15,064 nucleotides of DNA from Acidimicrobiia bacterium. Lineage in GTDB: Bacteria; Actinomycetota; Acidimicrobiia; UBA5794; JAOTWH01. Below the pieces are notes generated by a model that saw nothing but the letters and a program-made list of their open reading frames with translations, was not told the DNA's origin and searched no databases. The stretch covers positions 1 to 15,064 of the forward strand of contig JAOTWH010000034.1 of NCBI GenBank assembly GCA_029863035.1, written 5' to 3'. Below, in pieces: positions 1 through 6,981 of this stretch. A program made the translations under genes and the position numbers. Within the stretch, counting starts at the first letter, position 1, and every line of letters starts with the position of its first letter.

Positions 1-1
1 A

Positions 2-607
2 AGGCTCAATCTCGACCCGGCGGTCGACGGCATGATCGTTCAGCTCCCGCTGCCAGACGGCCTCGATGGCGAGGCGGCGGTGGAGGCGATCGATCCCAAC
101 AAGGACGCAGACGGCCTCCATCCTCACAGCCTTGGCAGTCTCGTGTTGGGGCGCCCGGGCCCTGTCCCCGCCACGCCGCAGGGGATCATGGAGATGCTGG
201 ACTTCTACAACATCGACCCATCTGGCAAGAGCGCGGTGGTGGTGGGACGCTCATTTCTTGTCGGAAAGCCGATGTCATTGCTGCTTGGCGCAAAGGGAGT
301 TGATGCCACAGTGACCGTGGCTCACTCACGCACTCCCGACCTGGCAGATCTGTGCCGCCAGGCGGACATCTTGGTCGCGGCTACCGGCGCCCCTCGCATG
401 ATCACGGCCGAGTTCGTAAAGCCGGGGGCAACTGTTATCGACGTTGGGATAACGCGCACCGAATCTGGTTTGGTGGGAGACGTCGACCTCGATGCGGTGT
501 CGGAGGTGGCAGGAGCGGTAACTCCGGTGCCGGGGGGAGTCGGTCCACTGACGATCGCCTGCCTTCTGCGCAACGCCGTGATGCTCGCCGAGCAGGCCGT
601 ACGATAA
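2..607 (+). CDS. folD: Bifunctional methylenetetrahydrofolate dehydrogenase / methenyltetrahydrofolate cyclohydrolase FolD, 5'-truncated
   Basis: FolD interconverts 5,10-methylene-, methenyl- and 10-formyl-tetrahydrofolate in the cytosol, supplying one-carbon units for purine and formyl-Met synthesis. The reading frame is open to the left edge, so the N-terminal third, with the catalytic Tyr/Lys region, is missing. What remains starts with [17 protein letters not shown], the family's conserved VDGxxVQLPLP motif. It continues through the NADP-binding segment ([17 protein letters not shown], then TVTVAHSRT) and ends with the [15 protein letters not shown] signature. About 201 codons remain of the usual 280-300. 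It lies 21 nt upstream of icd on the same strand, so the two are probably cotranscribed. The ATG at position 32 is an internal Met, not the start. Family assignment is secure; cofactor preference (NADP is usual) is inferred. Confidence 0.96.
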   Translation, partial: RLNLDPAVDGMIVQLPLPDGLDGEAAVEAIDPNKDADGLHPHSLGSLVLGRPGPVPATPQGIMEMLDFYNIDPSGKSAVVVGRSFLVGKPMSLLLGAKGVDATVTVAHSRTPDLADLCRQADILVAATGAPRMITAEFVKPGATVIDVGITRTESGLVGDVDLDAVSEVAGAVTPVPGGVGPLTIACLLRNAVMLAEQAVR

Positions 608-628
608 GCGGCCCGACCTAGGAGCCCC

Positions 629-1831
629 ATGCCATCGCCGATTACGAAGAGCCCAGACGGTCTCAACGTGCCCGACGACCCGATCGTCCCATTCATCGAA
701 GGAGATGGCATCGGCCCTGACATATGGGCGGCCGCGGTGAGGGTGTTTGACGCCGCAGTGGTCAAGGCGTACGACGCCAACCGCGCCATCGCATGGACCG
801 AGGTTCTCGCCGGCCAGAAGGCCTTCGACGATTCTGGCGAATGGCTACCTGAGGCCACCCTGGATGCGCTGCGCACGTATATGGTCAGTATCAAGGGTCC
901 TCTGACCACTCCGATAGGCGGCGGAATCCGCAGCCTGAATGTCGCCATTCGCCAGGCGCTGGACCTCTACGTGTGTCTGCGGCCCGTGCGCTGGTTCAAG
1001 GGAGTGCCTTCACCGGTTAAGCATCCAGAGCTCGTTGATATGGTCGTGTTTCGGGAGAACACCGAGGACGTGTATGCCGGGAAGGAACTCGAGGAGGGAA
1101 CACCCGAAGCGGCAGAATTCATCGGGTGGGTCAAGGAGAAGTACGGATGGGACATCCGCCCCGACAGCGGAATCGGCATCAAACCCATCTCCGAGACCGG
1201 CTCCAAGCGCCTGGCTCGAGCGGCCATCGAGTTCGCCCTCGCCAACAAGAGACGTTCGCTGACCCTGGTACACAAGGGCAACATCATGAAGTTCACCGAG
1301 GGGGCTTTTCGAGGCTGGGGCTACGAGTTGGTCAAGGATGAGTTCGCCGACGTTGCTGTGAGCTGGGAGGACTCGGGCGGTGATCCGGGAGAGAAGCTCC
1401 TGGTACAGGACGTCATCGCCGACGCCTTCTTGCAACAGATTCTGACCCGACCGGGCGAGTATGACGTGATCGCCACCATGAATCTCAACGGGGACTACAT
1501 CTCCGACGCCCTGGCGGCCGAGGTGGGAGGGATCGGTATCGCCCCTGGCGGAAATATCAACTACGAGACGGGCCACGCCGTCTTCGAGGCAACCCACGGC
1601 ACCGCCCCCAAGTACACCGGCCTGGACAAGGTGAACCCGGGGTCGCTCATCCTGTCCGGCGAGTTGATGCTGCGCTACATGGGCTGGGACGAGGCGGCCG
1701 ACCTCATCGTCAAGGGCTTGGAGGCGACCATCTCGGACCGGATCGTGACGTACGACTTCGCCCGCCTGATGGACGACGCCACTGAAGTGAAGACATCAGA
1801 ATTCGCCTCGGCGATAATCGAGCGGATGTAG
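629..1831 (+). CDS. icd: NADP-dependent isocitrate dehydrogenase (homodimeric, E. coli type)
   Basis: This TCA-cycle enzyme oxidatively decarboxylates isocitrate to 2-oxoglutarate, making NADPH. At 400 aa it is close to the 416-aa E. coli enzyme and unlike the ~740-aa monomeric form of many actinobacteria. Visible motifs are GDGIGP near residue 25, the substrate loop GGGIRSLN with Ser102 (matching the Ser that AceK phosphorylates in E. coli), [11 protein letters not shown] near 141-151, [14 protein letters not shown] with Lys216, and [13 protein letters not shown] with metal-binding Asp residues. HGTAPKY (His323, Lys328, Tyr329) carries the Lys-Tyr pair that reads the 2'-phosphate, so NADP use is well supported. 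An AGGAG lies just upstream of the ATG. The stop is followed after 8 nt by the hairpin of a compound repeat that may end the transcript. No aceK is visible here, so Ser102 regulation is untested. Confidence 0.96.
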   Translation: MPSPITKSPDGLNVPDDPIVPFIEGDGIGPDIWAAAVRVFDAAVVKAYDANRAIAWTEVLAGQKAFDDSGEWLPEATLDALRTYMVSIKGPLTTPIGGGIRSLNVAIRQALDLYVCLRPVRWFKGVPSPVKHPELVDMVVFRENTEDVYAGKELEEGTPEAAEFIGWVKEKYGWDIRPDSGIGIKPISETGSKRLARAAIEFALANKRRSLTLVHKGNIMKFTEGAFRGWGYELVKDEFADVAVSWEDSGGDPGEKLLVQDVIADAFLQQILTRPGEYDVIATMNLNGDYISDALAAEVGGIGIAPGGNINYETGHAVFEATHGTAPKYTGLDKVNPGSLILSGELMLRYMGWDEAADLIVKGLEATISDRIVTYDFARLMDDATEVKTSEFASAIIERM

Positions 1832-1839
1832 CTTCTTCG

Positions 1840-2094
1840 CCCCTCCCGCTTGCGGGAGGGGTAGGGGGAGGGTGTCAACCGCGTTCGAGGATGCAGAACG
1901 TCGCACCGCGAAAGCAGAGTCGTCAACTCTCGGTGCTCCGCGTCTTGCAATATCTCGAGTACGGGTTAGGGGTGATCGGTTGTCGCCGAAGACTGAGGGA
2001 TTGGTCGCGTTCACAGATCGCTTCGCGACTCAGCGTCTGCATTCGCGGACGTGATCGCCACCCCCACCTGACCTCCCCCACTTCGTGGGGGAGG
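1840..2094. repeat. Compound inverted-hairpin repeat (BIME/REP-like), copy 1, in the icd convergent junction
   Basis: This 255-bp block fills nearly all of the 272-bp gap between two converging genes. Its left end is a perfect 10-bp hairpin (1840-1849 / 1852-1861, loop TT) followed by a G-rich tract to 1880. Its right end is an inverted, related hairpin (2072-2081 / 2085-2094, loop TTC) preceded by the complementary C-rich tract (about 2054-2071). Positions 1840-1880 match 6982-7022 at 40 of 41 bases. Behind each hairpin is a conserved tail with an ATGCAG core: forward at 1885-1899 and inverted around 2034-2048. A further partial copy sits at about 1937-1970. No coding potential is evident. 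Each hairpin lies within about 10 nt of the adjacent stop codon, so termination or mRNA 3'-end protection is plausible, though neither has a T-run. It could instead be a MITE-like remnant. Confidence 0.85.
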
Positions 2095-2103
2095 GAGGCT
2101 TCT

Positions 2104-3258
2104 CTAATACAACATCACATAGGTCAGAATCGGCACTGCCGGGCCACTGAGTTGGCCAGTGGCGAAGCGGAAGTCCCAGAGTTCGACCCAGAAACTGATG
2201 CGGGCGTTGCGCAGGAAGTGTCCCGAGTAGCGGGGCAGGCGGGGGTCATCGACTCGGGTCAGATCGCCGGTCAGGTTCCGCAGTGAGAGCCGGCTTACCA
2301 CGTCGGCTACGAGTTCGTCGGTGGTGGGCGCATCGGGCGGCAGCTGGAAATAGAGCGGCTCGACATGTGCGGTGCCGAAGCGCTTCGCCTGCTCCTCGTC
2401 GTAAATGGGGGAAGCGCTCGACACTGGAACGGCACCGTCAGGGGCATACGGCTTGCCTTTGGCCAGCTCGGAAGCGGATGTCCCTAGCCAGTCCTCAACC
2501 CAATCCACCCGGTCGGCACTGATCAGATTTGCCAGGCCCGTGACCACGAGGGCGACCGATTCCGCCATGTCCTCGTCGGGAGCCGTTCGGCCGTATTGGG
2601 TTGACCCGCCGGAATCGGCCCCGGATATCTGCCAGTCGGGAGCGAAAAGATCATTCGATCGGTTGGTCCAGCCCACTTTCTCCGCGAAATCTCGCACCAG
2701 CACCGAGCTGGCAGCGGTGTCGACCGCTATTACCCGCCCGCTGATCACTGCGTCTATGTAGTCGGAGTCGAGCGCGGCGAACTGGGCAACGTGGGCCAGT
2801 TCGTGGGCCAGCACGCTCGCCATTTCCAGTCCGGTGCTGCCAGCATCGGTGAAAGTGCGAGCCACAACATGGATGTCAGGCCCTGCGGTGAAGGCGGCGG
2901 TTCGATCTTCTATGGGCCGGCCCGACACCGAAGACTCCCTCACAATGGAGCGGAGCGGGGCCGCCTCCATCAGGGCTGCAGGCATTTCGTCGATAGCGGC
3001 CCCGATCAATGCCAATTCTTGTTGAAGGGGTAGCGGAGAGAGGCCAAGAACTTCGACGCCCCGGACGTCGCGTTGCCACTGCACGTTGTCGGGTGGTCCG
3101 AGGCCGAGGCTCTCCAGCAGGTCCGGGGTGAGTTCCGTCGAGTCCAGCGCCGCAGACGACACGCAGGACGCGGACACCAGACACAGGCCGACGACGGAGA
3201 CGAGGAGTCTGCGCACTGTGACTTGATAGCACGCAGCACTGCGGTGGCGGTGCATCAC
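2104..3258 (-). CDS. Secreted HExxH zinc metallopeptidase-like protein, function unknown
   Basis: I do not recognise a named family. The 384-aa product begins with a basic stretch and a hydrophobic segment (VRRLLVSVVGLCLVSASCVSSAA, about 15-37), consistent with a signal peptide. Cys32 lies in SASC, an imperfect lipobox because position -3 is Ser rather than Leu, so signal peptidase I cleavage near SSA-A is equally possible. Residues 148-160 hold SVLAHELAHVAQF, a HExxH zinc site (His152, Glu153, His156). About 75 residues later, PDEDMAESVALVVTG (Glu229 or Glu233) resembles the third-ligand region of gluzincins with an EDxAE signature. This is consistent with an exported zinc peptidase; substrate unknown. 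The 5'-most start is a GTG at 3258 followed at once by an ATG (3255). A GTG at residue 15 is also possible, and none has a clear Shine-Dalgarno. It diverges from mdh with a 32-bp gap. Confidence 0.8.
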   Translation of the reverse strand: MMHRHRSAACYQVTVRRLLVSVVGLCLVSASCVSSAALDSTELTPDLLESLGLGPPDNVQWQRDVRGVEVLGLSPLPLQQELALIGAAIDEMPAALMEAAPLRSIVRESSVSGRPIEDRTAAFTAGPDIHVVARTFTDAGSTGLEMASVLAHELAHVAQFAALDSDYIDAVISGRVIAVDTAASSVLVRDFAEKVGWTNRSNDLFAPDWQISGADSGGSTQYGRTAPDEDMAESVALVVTGLANLISADRVDWVEDWLGTSASELAKGKPYAPDGAVPVSSASPIYDEEQAKRFGTAHVEPLYFQLPPDAPTTDELVADVVSRLSLRNLTGDLTRVDDPRLPRYSGHFLRNARISFWVELWDFRFATGQLSGPAVPILTYVMLY

Positions 3259-3290
3259 TACGCTGACGCCAGGCCAAATAGGAGCGAAGA

Positions 3291-4226
3291 ATGAGCAAAG
3301 TGACTGTGGTTGGAGCAGGGAAGTACGGATCGACGACTGCGAAGTTGATAGCCAGTTCCCACGTAGCAGAACAGGTCGTGATGACCGACATCGTCGAGGG
3401 CCTGCCCCAGGGCTTGGCGCTCGACATGAACCAAGGTCGGCCCGTAGAGAGATACAGCACCCTCGTCACCGGTACCAACGACCACGCCGACACGGCCGGT
3501 AGCGACGTTGTCATCATCACGGCAGGCCTGCCTCGCAAGCCGGGCATGAGCCGGATGGACCTGCTCGAGGTGAACGCCAAGATCGTCGCCGAGGTCACCC
3601 GCCAGGTGTCGGAGGCATCGCCTGATGCGGTCCTCATCGTTGTCACCAACCCGCTCGACCAGATGACGACGTTGGCCTCGACTGTGTCTGGTTTCCCGAA
3701 AGAACGCGTCATCGGCCAGGCAGGGATCCTCGATAGCTCCCGCTTCGCTCACTTCATCGCCGAAGCGGCTGGGGTTGATGTTCTCGAGGTGGTGGCGATG
3801 ACCCTCGGCAGCCACGGCGAGACGATGGTCCCGGTGCCGTCGCAGTGCTCGGTAGCCGGCAAGCCTCTCACCGAGGTGCTGGATGCCGCCACCATCGAGG
3901 AGCTGGTGGAGCGCACCCGAAACGGCGGAGCGGAGATCGTTGCTCTGTTGAAGACGGGAAGCGCCTATTTCGCTCCGGCGGCAGCTGCTGCCCAGATGGC
4001 GACAGCGGTCCTGAGCGATGCCGGAACGGTGCACCCGGTGTGCGCCTGGCTCACGGGCGAGTACGACATCTCCGACGTGTACCTGGGCGTTCCCACCAGG
4101 CTGGGGGCAGGCGGTGCTAAAGAGATCGTGGAACTCGATCTCACCGACCACGAGAGGGCGGCACTGACTCAGGCTGCAGCTGCGGTGGCGGAGAAGGTTG
4201 CCGACCTGGACAACCTGACTGCCTGA
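3291..4226 (+). CDS. mdh: Malate dehydrogenase, NAD-dependent (LDH-like type)
   Basis: The enzyme oxidises malate to oxaloacetate with NAD in the last TCA step. The 311-aa length fits the LDH-like MDH group. Residues 5-13 form the Rossmann motif VVGAGKYGS, which keeps the three glycines but has Lys-Tyr where Asn/Phe-Val/Ile are usual. Asp33 at the end of the second strand predicts NAD rather than NADP. The active-site loop TAGLPRKPGMSRMDLL has Arg82 and Arg88 for malate binding, VTNPLDQMT has Asn120, and GQAGILDSSRF (Asp148, Arg151) and LGSHGETMVP (His175) supply the remaining catalytic residues. Arg82 in PRKPGMSR favours malate over lactate. A good AGGAG lies at 3281-3285 ahead of the ATG. 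The gene ends 5 nt before a convergent gene, with no separate terminator seen. Confidence 0.95.
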   Translation: MSKVTVVGAGKYGSTTAKLIASSHVAEQVVMTDIVEGLPQGLALDMNQGRPVERYSTLVTGTNDHADTAGSDVVIITAGLPRKPGMSRMDLLEVNAKIVAEVTRQVSEASPDAVLIVVTNPLDQMTTLASTVSGFPKERVIGQAGILDSSRFAHFIAEAAGVDVLEVVAMTLGSHGETMVPVPSQCSVAGKPLTEVLDAATIEELVERTRNGGAEIVALLKTGSAYFAPAAAAAQMATAVLSDAGTVHPVCAWLTGEYDISDVYLGVPTRLGAGGAKEIVELDLTDHERAALTQAAAAVAEKVADLDNLTA

Positions 4227-4231
4227 GAGGC

Positions 4232-5092
4232 TTAGGTAGCGGCTTCCAGTTCCGCCGCGCTTTCCGCGGCGGCTTCGTGTTGGCGTCTGGCCCGCGCCAC
4301 ATTGTCCAGGTGGTCTCGTCGCCTCGCCCACACGGCCACTCCGCCGAAGAACACCAGCAGTGATCCAGCGAACGCGAGCATTACGCCGGATGTGATCTGG
4401 GTGTCGTTGTATCCCGCCGCCACTCCCAGCTCCTCCACCTGAAGTCTCAGAAGGGTGGCGCGGATCGATCCGCCGATGGTGGTGACCACGATCCAGGCGG
4501 CGAATGTGCAGATGAGCAGCACGCGTACCGGTGCCAGCTCCCTCGGCCGGCCCGCCACACCGGCGATGAGAAATATCCCGAGGAGAATGGCGACGATCAC
4601 AGAGAGGTTCATGGTGGAGCCGTCGACGAACACTGGGCGGACCACAGCAAGAAAGAGAACGACGGTGAGGCCGACGCCACCTGCCCACCGGATAGCGGCC
4701 CGCTGCGACAAGGGTTCAGAACCTCCGAATAGAGCGAGGCCTGCGCTCACCAGGATCATCGACACGATGAAAGTCACCAGAATCGCCAGGGGACTCGAGA
4801 TCTTGAAATCGATGGGTGGGGGATCGGGAAACTGGGCTATGAGGATCGCTGCGAACCATGCTCCCGCTGCAATCGCAATGGTTTGGCCAAAACGCCCTTC
4901 GGCGCGTAGCGCGTTGAGAAACAACAGGAGCAAGCCAACGCCCATGGCGGAGATAACTGCTCCCTGGGTGAGCTCGTAGCCTCGCACCGACCACGGCTCG
5001 ACCAAGAACCGATAGTCGGGGACCATGCGGGCGTACTCCCACGCAGGCGAGACGATCATGGCGACGGCACCAGCAATGCCCACACCCCGCAT
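4232..5092 (-). CDS. Polytopic integral membrane protein, function unknown
   Basis: I do not recognise the family. The frame stays open much further upstream, but that part is antisense to hup, so I start at the ATG at 5092 (286 aa). The protein is strongly hydrophobic. Likely membrane spans are near residues 3-16, 42-62, 69-87, 100-122, 133-152, 161-180, 188-210 and 235-255, giving seven or eight helices. A charged, Ala/Glu/Arg-rich C-terminal tail (257-286, WARRRDHLDN and on) is likely cytoplasmic. I see no transporter or enzyme signature. The loop with PDPPPID near 89-95 is the most polar external candidate. The start is uncertain: an ideal AAGGAGG sits at 5116-5122, about 23 nt upstream, too far for normal use with this ATG, and no in-frame ATG, GTG or TTG lies in between. 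It is divergent from hup and ends 5 nt from mdh. Confidence 0.75.
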   Translation of the reverse strand: MRGVGIAGAVAMIVSPAWEYARMVPDYRFLVEPWSVRGYELTQGAVISAMGVGLLLLFLNALRAEGRFGQTIAIAAGAWFAAILIAQFPDPPPIDFKISSPLAILVTFIVSMILVSAGLALFGGSEPLSQRAAIRWAGGVGLTVVLFLAVVRPVFVDGSTMNLSVIVAILLGIFLIAGVAGRPRELAPVRVLLICTFAAWIVVTTIGGSIRATLLRLQVEELGVAAGYNDTQITSGVMLAFAGSLLVFFGGVAVWARRRDHLDNVARARRQHEAAAESAAELEAAT

Positions 5093-5194
5093 GATGAAAC
5101 GCGACCTCGTTGCTTCCTCCTTGCCGGTTGACCAATCTACCCGGCGTCGGTTGCGCCGTCCTACTGAAAACCCCGTTTTCGGAGTTGAGCACGG

Positions 5195-5214
5195 TAACTT
5201 ACACCAACGTAATT
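5195..5214 (+). promoter_or_regulatory. Promoter-region box upstream of hup, shared with whiB
   Basis: The 20-nt segment fits TAASTTACACNNNCGTAATT and recurs upstream of whiB at 10689-10708 with 16 identical bases. It ends 19 nt before the hup GTG. TACACC (5200-5205) could be a -10 hexamer, giving a start point near 5212 and a leader of about 20 nt that still contains the ribosome-binding site. TTAC...GTAA also makes it a loose inverted repeat, so an operator is the alternative. No -35 at standard spacing is visible. Confidence 0.5.
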
Positions 5215-5233
5215 CGACCCCTGAGGAGAGAAC

Positions 5234-5506
5234 GTGAACAAGTCTGAATTGGTGGAGAAGATCGCAGACGCCACCGACGAGAACCGCGCCATCGTTGCCG
5301 GGGTCGTTGAGGCAGCTTTCGCGCAGATCACCGACGCACTGAAGAACCGTGAGAAAGTGCAGATCACCGGCTTTGGTACTTTCGAAGCCCGGTTCCGCGA
5401 CGCCCGAACAGCTCGCAATCCGCAGACGGGCGCGCCCATCGAGGTGTCGGCCCGTTACGCCCCTGCTTTCAAGGCAGGTCAAGGGCTCAAGGATTCCATT
5501 AACTAG
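5234..5506 (+). CDS. hup: HU-family histone-like DNA-binding protein
   Basis: HU is a small dimeric nucleoid protein that bends DNA non-specifically. The 90-aa product matches canonical HU along its whole length. It starts MNKSELVEKIA, has the GFGTFEARFR turn near 47-56 and the DNA-binding beta-arm with RNPQTG around 62-67 (the Pro intercalates in known HU structures), and closes with APAFKAGQGLKDSIN. It lacks the long Lys/Ala-rich C-terminal tail of mycobacterial HupB and some actinobacterial HUs. The start is GTG, with GAGGAGAG (5223-5230) at good spacing. It stands alone: a divergent membrane-protein gene lies upstream, and a strong hairpin terminator follows 31 nt after its stop. Its upstream box is shared with whiB. 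An IHF subunit is the only real alternative and is unlikely, given the HU-like sequence throughout. Confidence 0.96.
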   Translation: MNKSELVEKIADATDENRAIVAGVVEAAFAQITDALKNREKVQITGFGTFEARFRDARTARNPQTGAPIEVSARYAPAFKAGQGLKDSIN

Positions 5507-5537
5507 CGACAAGCTTCTAGCTACTGGCAGCCATAAG

Positions 5538-5561
5538 AAAGGGCGCCCGCGGGCGCCCTTT
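5538..5561. terminator. Bidirectional rho-independent terminator between hup and the SCP2 gene
   Basis: A perfect 11-bp stem, AAAGGGCGCCC (5538-5548) with GGGCGCCCTTT (5551-5561), closes on a 2-nt GC spacer; in practice the loop will be a little larger. A short T-run follows on the plus strand and TTTCTTAT on the minus strand. It sits between two converging genes that end at 5506 and 5580, so it can stop transcription from both sides. Confidence 0.88.
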
Positions 5562-5579
5562 CGCTAATGATCGGTTCGG

Positions 5580-5969
5580 TTAGTAGTCGATGTCGAGGTC
5601 GGCGAAGATGGTGCCGATCTTGTTCAGAGGGCCCTGGTTCATCATCAGCTTGCCCATGTTGCCGGCAACCTTGAGCTTGCCCGTCATGAACGCCATCTGA
5701 GTATTCATGTCGCCCTTGGAGACCCCGACCGCGGTCTCGTAGTCGTTGGTGATCGAGACGTCGGCGCCCTCCAGCTCCCCGCTCGCCACTGTGGCTTTGC
5801 CATCTGCGAAGGCGATCGAATAATCGGCCGTGGCGCCTTCCGGCGCGTCGGTGACATTGAACTGCATCGACAGATCGACGTCGGCGATGGCTTGGCCGAA
5901 GTCCGAGTCGTTGTTCATGGCCTCCTCGACGGCTGCCATCCAGTCATCGGTTAGGAATTTCACTGCCAA
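5580..5969 (-). CDS. SCP2 sterol-binding domain protein
   Basis: This is a single-domain SCP2-fold protein of 129 aa that likely binds a hydrophobic ligand such as a fatty acid or acyl-CoA; the physiological ligand cannot be read from sequence. The domain spans almost the whole protein. The C-terminal hallmark MAFMTGKLKVAGNMGKLMMNQG is the conserved segment of bacterial SCP2 domains. The central ADYSIAFADGKATVASGELEGADVSI stretch fits its beta-sheet with a ligand-facing surface. I choose the TTG start at 5969 because AAGGAG (complement of 5976-5981) stands exactly 6 nt upstream. The longer frame reaching 6107 would overlap the divergent aldolase gene and has no supporting signal. No signal peptide is seen, so it is cytosolic. 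Confidence 0.88.
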   Translation of the reverse strand: MAVKFLTDDWMAAVEEAMNNDSDFGQAIADVDLSMQFNVTDAPEGATADYSIAFADGKATVASGELEGADVSITNDYETAVGVSKGDMNTQMAFMTGKLKVAGNMGKLMMNQGPLNKIGTIFADLDIDY

Positions 5970-6091
5970 AACGGGCTCCTTTTTCGTATCCAGCGGGTGT
6001 TCAGGGGTGCAGGTTAGTGGGGGTGTCTGCGCAGCCCCCGTCCCAGTCGCGGTGGCGTCAGACTCACCAAGTCGAAGGTAGGTTGACTCCG

Positions 6092-6979
6092 ATGAGAACA
6101 CCCCCAACGATGATGCCCGCCCTGGTCACCCCATTCGACGCGAGCGGGGAGCTCGACATTACGTCGCACCGTTTCAACCTCACTGCGCTCACGGGGAGAG
6201 ATGTCGAGGGTTTCCTCATCGGCGGTTCCACCGGAGAGGGTCCCTACTTGGAGGCGGGGGAGCGGCGCCAACTGGTCGATGCGGCGCGAGATGAGCTTGG
6301 TCAAAAACCATTCATCGCGTGCGGGGTATCGGTGGAGTCGCTGCGGGCAGCGTTGGCCGCGTGCGCCGAGGCAAGCCAAGCGGGGGCAGATGCTGTTTTG
6401 GTCATGACTCCCACGTCATTGGCCAGGGGTAGGCACCAATGGGTGCGGCGCTTCTACGAGGCGCTCGATGCAGCCATCGATATCCCTTTGATGCTGTACT
6501 CGGTGCCCGGCGTCACAAGCTACGAGCTGCCGGTGGACGTTGCTATCGAGTTGTCGGGAAGGCCCGGAGTTGTTGGCATGAAGGACTCGGGCGGCGAGCC
6601 GGTCCGCTCGCAACAGATCACCACTGCGGTGTCGGGCGATTACTACCTGTTCGCTGGAGCGTCCAAAGCTCTTTCGCTGAGTGTTGGTGGCGGTGCTCAC
6701 GGTGCCATCACATCGAGTGCCAACTACGCCCCCAGTCTCGTGCAGGATGTGGTCAATCAGGCTCGCAAGGGGCTGGACAAGGCCCACGAGGTGCAGGAGA
6801 AGCTAACCGGGCTATCCGGGCTGGTCGAGTCCCGTGGCTTAGCTGGAGTCAAGCTTGCTGCCGAGGTGGCAGGGCTCAAGCCCGGCTACCCGAGAGCTCC
6901 GGTTTGGCCGCTGGAGGGCGAGGAGGCGGACTCGCTTCGCAGGCCGCTGGAGGCGCTGAAGGGGCAATTGCTGAATTGA
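6092..6979 (+). CDS. DHDPS/N-acetylneuraminate lyase superfamily class I aldolase, possibly 4-hydroxy-2-oxoglutarate aldolase-like
   Basis: The 295-aa TIM-barrel lyase forms a Schiff base with a 2-oxoacid, typically pyruvate. Visible motifs are PALVTPF (9-15), the carboxylate-binding GGSTGEG (44-50), YSVPG with Tyr136, and GMKDSGG with the Schiff-base Lys164. It is probably not dihydrodipicolinate synthase. The TPYY segment that carries Tyr107 in E. coli DapA reads TPTS here, and the Arg138 position after YNVP is Val (YSVPGVTS). The GMKDSGG segment and the C-terminal RAPVWPLEGEE resemble 4-hydroxy-2-oxoglutarate aldolase, which makes pyruvate and glyoxylate, so that role is suggested but unproven. 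I start at the ATG at 6092, where the homology begins. AGGTAGG lies 9 nt upstream, and a TAGGTT at 6079-6084 could instead drive a leaderless message. The stop is 2 nt from the second compound repeat. Confidence 0.88.
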   Translation: MRTPPTMMPALVTPFDASGELDITSHRFNLTALTGRDVEGFLIGGSTGEGPYLEAGERRQLVDAARDELGQKPFIACGVSVESLRAALAACAEASQAGADAVLVMTPTSLARGRHQWVRRFYEALDAAIDIPLMLYSVPGVTSYELPVDVAIELSGRPGVVGMKDSGGEPVRSQQITTAVSGDYYLFAGASKALSLSVGGGAHGAITSSANYAPSLVQDVVNQARKGLDKAHEVQEKLTGLSGLVESRGLAGVKLAAEVAGLKPGYPRAPVWPLEGEEADSLRRPLEALKGQLLN

Positions 6980-6981
6980 TA

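Noticed and set aside
322..948. Minus-strand open frame of about 208 codons across the folD/icd junction
   Set aside because: It is antisense to two well-supported genes, with Ser/Ala/Thr-rich sequence and no domain.
3258..4688. Long minus-strand open frame (476 codons) across mdh
   Set aside because: It is fully antisense to mdh, rich in Arg/His/Gly with no recognisable domain, and typical of the shadow frames of high-GC genes.
5093..5512. N-terminal extension of the membrane protein across hup
   Set aside because: It would be antisense to all of hup, and the translated sequence is not membrane-like; the hydrophobic protein begins at the ATG at 5092.
5970..6107. Longer form of the SCP2 protein starting at 6107
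   Set aside because: The extra 46 residues are low-complexity and lie in the divergent promoter region; AAGGAG sits exactly before the TTG at 5969.
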